Source: Gimesia sp. (GTDB taxonomy: Bacteria > Planctomycetota > Planctomycetia > Planctomycetales > Planctomycetaceae). From it: DNA of 64,000 bases. The stretch spans positions 558,001-622,000 of the forward strand of contig NZ_JAVJSQ010000004.1 in the NCBI RefSeq assembly GCF_040219335.1. The letters are read 5' to 3'. The notes under the pieces are model-generated. The model was not told the DNA's origin and made no database searches. It saw only the letters and a program-made list of their open reading frames with translations. Shown here piece by piece: positions 57,177 to 64,000 of this stretch; the stretch's first letter is position 1, and each line of letters starts with the position of its first letter. A program made the translations under genes and the position numbers.

Positions 57177-60100
57177 TCAGACCTGGCCGCAACACTTCTT
57201 ATATTTTTTCCCACTCCCACAGGGGCAAGGATCATTTCGACCGACTTTCGGCTGATCGTTAACAATGGGCTCAATCGAACGCTGTTCCGGTTCGGGAGCA
57301 TTATCCTGCTCGCCTGTCGGATCATCATATTCAAAATCGTCGGCCACTTCTTCATGTACCGTCGAAGTGACCTGCCACAAGGACCCAACGAAATCAGGGC
57401 TCTGCTTTTCCAGACGGAAAATCGCCGATGTCACCTGCTGACCAATGCGGCCCCACATTGCATCGAAGGCCTTCATCCCTTCGCGTCGATATTCGACCTT
57501 GGGATCTTTCTGAGCATACCCCACCAGACCAATTCCGGACCGCAGATGGTCCATGTAATACAAGTGATCTTTCCAGGAAGTATCCAGAACTTCCAGGATC
57601 AAAGAACGCTCAGCCTGGCTTAGTTCGGGCCGATAACGCTTGTTGTACGCCTGGTACAGTCGAGTCCGGACCTCATCCGTGGTGAGCGGCTCCAACTCTT
57701 CTATGGTCACATCCAGTTCCAGCTCTTTTTGTGCCCAGGTAGCGAGTTCCTGAAGTGTGGATTCCTTGTGTTCGGCTGGTGTTCCCATGACCTGAAGGTC
57801 TTCCGAATAGGCTTCGGAAAGATATTTTTCAATCCGGGTGGAAGCCGCTCCATTGACGAAGACTTTTTCGCTTTCAGCGGAGAGAATCTTCTGGATTTCG
57901 CTGACCTGCTTCCCCTTCAGCGCTTCCAGATCCAGATCGGAATGGAAGCGGGAATTGGCCCATTTCACCAGTCCCACGCGACTGTTGGATTCATTTCCGG
58001 GTTGCTGATTTCCCAGGAAGTTATACATGCCCACAGTGACCGGGAAAGTCACTTCTTTTTCGTGGTAAAGTTCTTTCACTTTCTCCAGAATCTTCGTTTT
58101 CGATTCCGGAATACTCAGATTTTTAAACTCCTGGGGATCGACTTCCAGGCCGAACTGATAATTCAGGTACCCTGACAGGGAACGAATCCCCCAGTCTTCA
58201 TCCAGGAAGTTTTCCAGCGGAGTAAAATCGATTCGTTCGATTGCCTTCAAGGCATGATCGTAAAGGAACTGATGCAGCCCGTCGCGACCGATCTTCTTCA
58301 GCTCACGGTCGTTCAGATTCAGACCATAATGAGCATTCGCCCATTTGGTGAGCGCCTGCCAGTTCCAGTCATCTTCATATTCTTCCGGCAGATTTTCACT
58401 GATCTGTTCGGCGATCAGGTCATCGGCCTGTGAAGCAGCTTCGTCTTTGAGGAAGCTGACCAGCTGGTCAAAGGTCATATCCCTCACGTCGGAGGCATCC
58501 ACTTCGATATGGGCTTCCTGAGTGGACCAGGCTGCAATGGTATCCCAGCGATAACTGCTGTCGAGCAGTCGATCAGTTTCTTCATCAACCTGCCTCTGGA
58601 TCATTTCAATAATGAGCTCACGGCAGTTACAGCCATCTAGAATCCGCTGACGATAGCCATAGACGTTCTTACGTTGTTCGTCCATCACTTCGTCATATTC
58701 GAGCAGGTGTTTTCGCTGCTCAAAATGCCGTTCTTCTACTTTTTTCTGGGCGCCTTCAATTCGCTTGGAAACCATCCCACTTTCGATGGCCTCCCCCTCT
58801 TCCATACCCAGACGTGCCAGAATGTTTTTCACCCATTCACCGGCAAAGACACGCATCAGCTTGTCTTCCAGTGAGAGGAAGAACCGGCTGGAACCCGGGT
58901 CTCCCTGACGTCCGGAACGACCGCGGAGCTGGAGATCAATGCGTCGGGAATCATGTCGCTCAGAGCCGATCACATGTAATCCGCCCAACTGCATTACCTC
59001 TTCGCCTTCAACATCCATCCCTTCCCGTTTTTCGATCTCCTTGACGGTGGTGTCCCATTCTGCCTTGGGGATCTCAATTCGGGAGTCGTATTTCTGGCTC
59101 AGTTCTTCCCAGGCCAGATGCTCGGCGCTTCCCCCCAGGATGATGTCAGTACCACGACCGGCCATGTTGGTGGCAATCGTCACAGCACCTTTTCGACCTG
59201 CCTGCGCAATGATTTCTGCTTCACGCTCATGATTCTTGGCGTTAAGCACATTGTGGGGAATACCGTATTTACTCAAACGATGACTGACAATTTCAGACTG
59301 CTCAATAGACACAGTACCGACGAGGATTGGTCGCCCTGTCGCATGGACCTCGCGAACTTCATCCGCGATCGCATTCCATTTCTCTTTTTCCGTCTGGTAG
59401 ATCACATCCGGATGGTTGATTCTCTGCATCGGACGGTTCGTTGGGATCGTGACCACATCCAGCTGATAGATTTTCCAGAACTCTTCTGCTTCGGTCATTG
59501 CAGTACCGGTCATCCCGGCGAGCTTGTCGTACAGCTTGAAGAAGTTCTGTAGAGTAATCGTGGCCAGAGTCTGTGACTCTTCCTTGATCTTAACCCCCTC
59601 TTTGGCTTCGACTGCCTGATGCAGACCATCGCCCCATTGACGACCAGGCATCAGACGCCCGGTGTTATCGTCCACGATGATGACTTCGCCCTGCTGCACT
59701 ACATAATTAACATCACGTTTGTAGAGATGATGTGCCTTGAGTGAGTTGTCGATCAGGTGCGGCCACTCCATGTTTCCGGCTGTATAGAAGCTTTCTACAC
59801 CTGCCAGTTCCTCGGCATGTTTCACACCAGCATCGGTCAGGTGACAGGTATGTTCTTTTTCTTTGACTTCAAAGTCTTCACCGACCTTCAGTTTCAACGC
59901 CACGGAATTTGCCCGTGAATACTTGGTAACATCATCCTGTGCGGGACCTGAAATAATCAGAGGCGTACGGGCTTCGTCGATCAGAATGTTATCGATTTCG
60001 TCCACGACAGCAAAATTGAGCGGTCCCTGTACCTGCAGCTCTTTGACCGGCTTCATGTTATCGCGCAGATAATCGAAACCAAATTCATTATTCGTCCCGT

Positions 60101-60713
60101 AGGTAATGTCGCAGGCATAGTGCTTCTGCCGCTCTTCGGGTCCCATCCGCGACTGAATCGCACCGACGGTCAGCCCCAGGGCGATATGAATTGGTCCCAT
60201 CCACTCCATATCACGGAGTGCCAGGTAATCGTTCACGGTGACGATATGCACCTTGCCGGAAAGTGCGTTGAGGAATGCAGGCAGGGAGGAAACCAGCGTC
60301 TTACCTTCCCCGGTGACCATTTCCGCAATCGTCCCTTTGTGCAGGAAATAACCACCAATCATCTGCACCGGATAGTGACGCATATTCAAATTCCGACGGG
60401 CCGACTCACGCACCGCAGCGAAGGCATAGGTCAGAATATCGTCCAGCGTTTCACCCGCCGCCAGCCTTGCTCTCAATCTGTCGGCGGTCTGCTTCAGTTC
60501 CTCATCGGTCAGTTTCATGAGCTCCGGTTCGAAGCTGTCTATTTCTGCCAGCATGGAACCGGGAGTGATTTCATCTTTGCCGTCTTTGTCACGCACGAAG
60601 CCCAGTTTGCGGATCTGTCGCTCGTTGGAAGAGCCAAACAATCCTGTCAGAAACCGCTCTAACCATGCCGTAACTGTTGTCAGCCACTCACCCAGTTTGT
60701 CAAGGAATTCCAT
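57177..60713 (-). CDS. secA: Preprotein translocase ATPase SecA, enlarged
   Basis: SecA drives proteins through SecYEG. The 1178-residue protein, nearly 300 longer than typical, has the motor with [18 protein letters not shown] (Walker A), [20 protein letters not shown] (DEAD motif), [15 protein letters not shown] and [20 protein letters not shown]. The helical scaffold lies at both ends of the extra region and [28 protein letters not shown] follows it. The C-terminus has the zinc motif [13 protein letters not shown]. The extra length lies at about residues 720-1010 and consists of five copies of a motif beginning W/Y at residues 729, 791, 849, 918 and 993. E. coli SecA has one such unit in its helical wing domain. 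waaA follows closely. Confidence 0.97.
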   Translation of the reverse strand: MEFLDKLGEWLTTVTAWLERFLTGLFGSSNERQIRKLGFVRDKDGKDEITPGSMLAEIDSFEPELMKLTDEELKQTADRLRARLAAGETLDDILTYAFAAVRESARRNLNMRHYPVQMIGGYFLHKGTIAEMVTGEGKTLVSSLPAFLNALSGKVHIVTVNDYLALRDMEWMGPIHIALGLTVGAIQSRMGPEERQKHYACDITYGTNNEFGFDYLRDNMKPVKELQVQGPLNFAVVDEIDNILIDEARTPLIISGPAQDDVTKYSRANSVALKLKVGEDFEVKEKEHTCHLTDAGVKHAEELAGVESFYTAGNMEWPHLIDNSLKAHHLYKRDVNYVVQQGEVIIVDDNTGRLMPGRQWGDGLHQAVEAKEGVKIKEESQTLATITLQNFFKLYDKLAGMTGTAMTEAEEFWKIYQLDVVTIPTNRPMQRINHPDVIYQTEKEKWNAIADEVREVHATGRPILVGTVSIEQSEIVSHRLSKYGIPHNVLNAKNHEREAEIIAQAGRKGAVTIATNMAGRGTDIILGGSAEHLAWEELSQKYDSRIEIPKAEWDTTVKEIEKREGMDVEGEEVMQLGGLHVIGSERHDSRRIDLQLRGRSGRQGDPGSSRFFLSLEDKLMRVFAGEWVKNILARLGMEEGEAIESGMVSKRIEGAQKKVEERHFEQRKHLLEYDEVMDEQRKNVYGYRQRILDGCNCRELIIEMIQRQVDEETDRLLDSSYRWDTIAAWSTQEAHIEVDASDVRDMTFDQLVSFLKDEAASQADDLIAEQISENLPEEYEDDWNWQALTKWANAHYGLNLNDRELKKIGRDGLHQFLYDHALKAIERIDFTPLENFLDEDWGIRSLSGYLNYQFGLEVDPQEFKNLSIPESKTKILEKVKELYHEKEVTFPVTVGMYNFLGNQQPGNESNSRVGLVKWANSRFHSDLDLEALKGKQVSEIQKILSAESEKVFVNGAASTRIEKYLSEAYSEDLQVMGTPAEHKESTLQELATWAQKELELDVTIEELEPLTTDEVRTRLYQAYNKRYRPELSQAERSLILEVLDTSWKDHLYYMDHLRSGIGLVGYAQKDPKVEYRREGMKAFDAMWGRIGQQVTSAIFRLEKQSPDFVGSLWQVTSTVHEEVADDFEYDDPTGEQDNAPEPEQRSIEPIVNDQPKVGRNDPCPCGSGKKYKKCCGQV

Positions 60714-61110
60714 TATGTAACCCGAACTCGAATTCTCTAAAATTTAGACGATTGCTGCTTCCGGGCAGTCAGAGCTCACTGTCATACTGGCAGGGAGCCC
60801 ATACTCACCCCGCGCTACGCAAATAGAGCGAGGTCTCCTACCGTCGACGGTCCAGAAGACATTTAATTTTTGTAAGTTCTTCTCTTTCCGAAGTTTATTT
60901 ATTTTGAAAAATATGGTCAATGGCGGTCTCGCCTTCTAACCAGCGGTTTACTTCGAATTAAAGAAAGGATTCGTCATACAGAATTGCAACCAATGTGCCA
61001 AGTCTGGGGGATTTGTAATATCTACGTCTGGCTAAAATCAACGAATTTCGTATAGTTCACAGAGCAAGACCAAGTGCATAACGACACCTAACCCCCTGTG
61101 GAGACTGCAC
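60714..61110. other. Divergent intergenic region secA / oxidoreductase
   Basis: 397 bp without a gene. It contains the secA promoter candidate listed separately and a 12-bp perfect palindrome ACCGTCGACGGT (60840-60851) just downstream of that promoter's predicted start, which could be a regulator site. TATAGT at 61051 might serve the plus-strand gene but lacks a good -35 partner. Confidence 0.45.
60892..60920 (-). promoter_or_regulatory. Candidate sigma-70 promoter of secA
   Basis: On the minus strand TTGACC (60920-60915) is followed after 17 nt by TAAACT (60897-60892). The predicted start near 60885 gives a secA leader of about 170 nt. Confidence 0.5.
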
Positions 61111-61821
61111 ATGCAGAACAGTCCCGATGAAGAAAAATACCAGGCTGGTCCGCCACCGCTGCCCCCAGCTCCCGATTCGGACATTATCGTCAGTACAGAT
61201 ACGCATCGGACTGAACGGATTCCCGCTGGTCAAAGTCGAACGCGCAAATGGCCGGTCCTGCACGCAACTAGTGTGCCCGCCGTAAATCTCGACACCTGGC
61301 GACTTGAGATCGGAGGCCTGGTCAACACGCCACTCTCTTTCAATTGGGAAGAATATCAGCAGTTACCCCGCACCCGAGTCTTTGCGGACTTCCACTGTGT
61401 CACTCGCTGGTCCCGTCTGGGAAATCTCTGGGAGGGGGTTTCGGCGCGTGAGATCATGCAACGAGCGGGCGTACAACCGACGGCCCGCTATGTCATCGCC
61501 ACCGGTTATGATGGCGACTGGACGACTAACCTCCCCCTGGCCGACTTCCAGTCTGAAGATGTACTGCTCTGTGACACACATGATGGCACACCCCTCGATC
61601 CAGATCATGGAGGACCACTGCGGCTGATCGTCCCGCTACTCTACGCCTGGAAAAGTGCCAAGTGGCTCAAACGGATCGATTTCATTGCGGAAGATCAACC
61701 GGGCTACTGGGAGCAGTGCGGGTATCACAATCATGGTGATCCCTGGGTGGTCGATGAAAACAATCCTGACGGAGAACGTTTTCAGTCGAGAGACCACATT
61801 CCCCCGGGGTTTGAAGCGTAA
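61111..61821 (+). CDS. Molybdopterin-dependent oxidoreductase of the sulfite oxidase fold
   Basis: A 236-residue protein with the sulfite-oxidase/YedY (MsrP) molybdopterin domain. TWRLEIGGLVNTPLSFNWEEYQQLPRTRVFADFHCVTRWSRLGNLWEGV holds the conserved Cys that ligates molybdenum (within DFHCVTRW). Further marks are ATGYDGDWTTNLPLADF, HGGPLRLIVPLLYAWKSAKWLKRIDFI and WEQCGYHNHGDPW. No signal peptide or Tat motif is seen, unlike MsrP, so it probably works in the cytoplasm; the physiological substrate is unknown. The first 40 residues are proline-rich and poorly structured. No cytochrome partner adjoins. Confidence 0.88.
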   Translation: MQNSPDEEKYQAGPPPLPPAPDSDIIVSTDTHRTERIPAGQSRTRKWPVLHATSVPAVNLDTWRLEIGGLVNTPLSFNWEEYQQLPRTRVFADFHCVTRWSRLGNLWEGVSAREIMQRAGVQPTARYVIATGYDGDWTTNLPLADFQSEDVLLCDTHDGTPLDPDHGGPLRLIVPLLYAWKSAKWLKRIDFIAEDQPGYWEQCGYHNHGDPWVVDENNPDGERFQSRDHIPPGFEA

Positions 61822-61939
61822 CTGAGAGGGCCATTTTAAGCTCAAATATCCAGAGTTCCTGCTATCTGTTGGAATAGAATCACCCTGATCCCCTTCTAGG
61901 CCCCCCCCGTGCTTCGACCTTAAACAGTAGATTGATCAA

Positions 61940-62377
61940 ATGAATCTGAGTTCTGCCACCGAAAAACAGTACATCAAAAACATTTCGATACTCAGCTGCT
62001 TTACGGGCGGTTACTGTCTGTTTTTTGGCACAGTTCTCTTCGCGGTCAGCCTCGTGATGCACCCAACGATTCTGATTGGCGCGGTACTGCATCTCATCAC
62101 AGGCCTGCTCTATTTTCTGCTGGCGAAAGGGATTCAACAGAGATCAGAACGGAGCATCGCCGCATTGACGCTTTTTTCTGTTGTCCTGTCTGCAGCCAGT
62201 TTCACAGCCATTCTGTATATGGTCCTGGAGGACTGGAATATACCGGCACTGATTGGACTGACGATCTTCCTGATCATCAATCTGCAGCTCTTCATTGAAC
62301 TGATCCTCTGGAAACGACTTCGCAGACGACTTTCCAGCACACTGGAAAGTCAGTCACAAGATTCACCCCCAAATTAA
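61940..62377 (+). CDS. Small four-helix membrane protein, unrecognised
   Basis: A 145-residue protein with four hydrophobic segments at about residues 13-36, 38-56, 66-88 and 95-116 (SCFTGGYCLFFGTVLFAVSL, LIGAVLHLITGLLYFLLA, IAALTLFSVVLSAASFTAIL, PALIGLTIFLIINLQLFIEL). The C-terminus is short, basic then polar (KRLRRRLSSTLES). No family or motif is recognised. It lies 118 bp after the oxidoreductase gene on the same strand. Confidence 0.65.
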   Translation: MNLSSATEKQYIKNISILSCFTGGYCLFFGTVLFAVSLVMHPTILIGAVLHLITGLLYFLLAKGIQQRSERSIAALTLFSVVLSAASFTAILYMVLEDWNIPALIGLTIFLIINLQLFIELILWKRLRRRLSSTLESQSQDSPPN

Positions 62378-62626
62378 TCAGCATCATTGAAAGCTACATT
62401 TCCCAAGGCCTCAGCGTTGCACAAAGTGCAGCTCGCGTTAATTCATCAGAGCTGGACTCCTGAAACCGGTCCAGTCTCAAAAAGGTTCCATTTCATCAGC
62501 GATAAGAGCTGATCTGAGAAGACACCAGTTTCCCCCAGAGGTTCGAACGACTATCATCAGTAAAACATATTCAAACGAGGCCCGCCTGGGACTTGAGTTC
62601 GTGCTTTCAATCTCACTCTAAACTCA

Positions 62627-63640
62627 ATGATTACTCAGACGAAAGACATCGACTTTGAAGGAACTTCCTGCATGCCACCCTCATCGTACAACTCTCATTA
62701 CCAGATCAGCTCTCTGTTAATCATGATGGCGATCCTGTTGTTTGCTGATATCACACAGGCTGAGGAACTGAATGGTAACGCTGTCATCCGCCATAAAACA
62801 GGTGATTCGGAGATCGTCATTACGACGACTAATCGATTAGCCGGGGCTATTCATTCTCTGACATGGAATGGGAAAGAATTCATTGACAGTTTCGATCACG
62901 GCAGACAATTGCAGTCTGCCGCCAGCTTTGACTGCGCCAGACCGGGAGAATTCTGGGCTGAGTGTTTTAATCCAACCGAAGCGGGCTCTCGCTCAGATGG
63001 TGCAGGCCCTTCTTCCTCCAGCAGGCTGCTTCGCATCCAGGCTCAGGGAAATCAACTCACCACAACGACTCAGATGGCGTACTGGCTGGCCCCCGGGCAA
63101 AAGTCATCAGGCAGGCCTGCACTTAACAAGAGGATACTTTCTAATCATCAACTGACGAAACAGGTTCGCATCGGCTATCAGAATCTTGACCAGGTACTCG
63201 ACTACCGGGTGACATTTACAATCCCTGCAGGAGAGCAGCATCATTATGCCCAGTTTGAAGCTCTCACCGGTTACATGCCTGCCGAGTTCGAGTCATTCTG
63301 GAAACTCGATCCAATAACGGGAACGCTCACCCCCCTGAACGATGGACCGGGTGAGCAGAGATTTCCAGTCATCCTGAGCACCAAAGATCAGCAATATGCC
63401 ATGGGCGTCTTCTCTCCTGATCAGCCGGCTCCCGGCTTTGAACACGCCGGCTATGGTCGCTTTCGGTTTGCGCCACAGAAAGTGGTGAAATGGAACTGTG
63501 TGTTTCGTGTCCGCGATCCCCAGGGAGTGGCAGCAGGTTCCTATTCGTACCAGGTCTTCGTTGCCGTGGGTACTCTCGAAGATGTGCGACGAAATCTAAT
63601 GGACCTCATTATAAAGTCCGGGCAAAAGATCGAAAAATAA
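62627..63640 (+). CDS. Exported protein with carbohydrate-mutarotase-like features, unrecognised
   Basis: A 337-residue protein. A signal peptide ends around residue 45 (SSLLIMMAILLFADITQA followed by EE). From ATG 62672, also in frame, the signal would lie at a more usual position, so either start is possible. The rest is beta-rich: LAGAIHSLTWNGKEFIDSFDHGRQLQSAASFD, WAECFNPTEAGSR, HYAQFEALTGYMPAEFESFW, YAMGVFSPDQPAPGFEHAGYGRF, which resembles the galactose-mutarotase-like fold of sugar-processing enzymes. That fold assignment is tentative. No catalytic triad is assigned. It is not clearly in an operon. Confidence 0.7.
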   Translation: MITQTKDIDFEGTSCMPPSSYNSHYQISSLLIMMAILLFADITQAEELNGNAVIRHKTGDSEIVITTTNRLAGAIHSLTWNGKEFIDSFDHGRQLQSAASFDCARPGEFWAECFNPTEAGSRSDGAGPSSSSRLLRIQAQGNQLTTTTQMAYWLAPGQKSSGRPALNKRILSNHQLTKQVRIGYQNLDQVLDYRVTFTIPAGEQHHYAQFEALTGYMPAEFESFWKLDPITGTLTPLNDGPGEQRFPVILSTKDQQYAMGVFSPDQPAPGFEHAGYGRFRFAPQKVVKWNCVFRVRDPQGVAAGSYSYQVFVAVGTLEDVRRNLMDLIIKSGQKIEK

Positions 63641-63691
63641 CTTTGAGTGAAGTTGTCTCTATGATGGAACGAACAATAATCGAAAGTAGTT

Positions 63692-64000
63692 CTACTCTGA
63701 CGCCGAAAGCGTGCGATACGGTTGATACCGGTAATACTTGGGGCGATCATCCAGACGGACGTGGAGCCAGGCCACTCCTGCTCCTGCAGTACTTAACCAG
63801 ACAGGTTGTTCACTGACTCGCTGCTGCATGACACTGCCGATCGTTTTCCAGAATACCAGAACCTGTGCCTGGGGGGCTCGACGAACAAAATCCGCCAGAT
63901 GACAGTAATCAAGCTCGGCAGAAGCTGGGCAGGGAACAATCAGGATCGCATCACGTCCCAGATTCGAAAAACTCACAACAGCTTTATGCGGAACGATTGA
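63692..64000 (-). CDS. DUF6940-like protein, N-terminus outside window
   Basis: The frame is open from the window edge (64000) to a stop at 63692, at least 102 residues. The visible part reads AVVSFSNLGRDAILIVPCPA, HLADFVRRAPQAQVLVFWKTIG, VWLSTAGAGVAWLHVRLDDRPKYYRYQPYR. This matches what I recall of DUF6940, a small family common in planctomycetes and myxobacteria and without known function. The GTG at 63976 is inside the conserved region, so the true start lies upstream of the window. It converges on the exported-protein gene with 51 bp between stops. Confidence 0.8.
   Translation of the reverse strand, partial: SIVPHKAVVSFSNLGRDAILIVPCPASAELDYCHLADFVRRAPQAQVLVFWKTIGSVMQQRVSEQPVWLSTAGAGVAWLHVRLDDRPKYYRYQPYRTLSASE

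Overview
The window looks like a chromosomal segment of a planctomycete, probably a Gimesia-like member of the Planctomycetales. The evidence is a giant secreted beta-propeller/HEAT protein with one CxxCH haem site (PVC-type cytochrome), small families I associate with planctomycetes (DUF6800-like and DUF6940-like proteins), an enlarged SecA, mraZ/rsmH without an ftsZ-type cluster, and frequent GTG/TTG starts. The genus is inference. I saw no rRNA or tRNA gene, insertion sequence, prophage or CRISPR array; most of it is core chromosome.

Layout. 1-4300 (minus): a remnant division cluster of mraZ, rsmH and a Q/N-rich membrane-anchored protein, preceded by a family-4 glycosyltransferase. 4531-5586 (plus): queA. 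5598-8657 (minus): PVC-type cytochrome. 9016-12835: a small membrane protein (plus), then hemA and a hemX-like gene (minus) and a sigma-54 activator without a sensor domain (minus). 13151-19138 (minus): panD, an RND efflux pump with its adaptor, and a TetR/CecR-type repressor. 19419-23586: an unknown gene, CCA-adding enzyme, Gfo/Idh/MocA oxidoreductase and a probable outer-membrane protein. 23898-29034: a DUF6800-like small protein, clpB and dnaK. 29723-35841 (plus): pheA, tpiA, secG, yicC and the run gmk-rpoZ-coaC-coaB. 36292-44261 (plus): ftsK, cimA, valS and a DUF151 nuclease. 44360-45310 (minus): a NagB-like protein. 45792-51659 (plus): a second adaptor/RND pair and a membrane protein. 51730-60713 (minus): fabH, a membrane protein, metK, waaA and secA. 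61111-64000: a sulfite-oxidase-fold protein, two unknown proteins and a DUF6940-like gene cut by the window edge.

The most interesting signals are regulatory. (1) cimA has a full transcription-attenuation leader: sigma-70 promoter, a 23-residue leader peptide with six Ile codons (four in a row), an intrinsic terminator, and a 10-bp anti-terminator that starts on the leader stop codon. (2) dnaK has a perfect sigma-54 promoter instead of a CIRCE site, with symmetric TGNCA-type upstream sites placed like enhancer sites. (3) mraZ has GTGGTG-type direct repeats at an exact 10-bp period between promoter and start codon, as expected of MraZ boxes. (4) tetR has a 16-bp perfect palindrome that exactly fills the spacer of its own promoter. 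(5) SecA carries five copies of a motif that ordinary SecA has once. A structured RNA with a terminator-like end lies upstream of ftsK.
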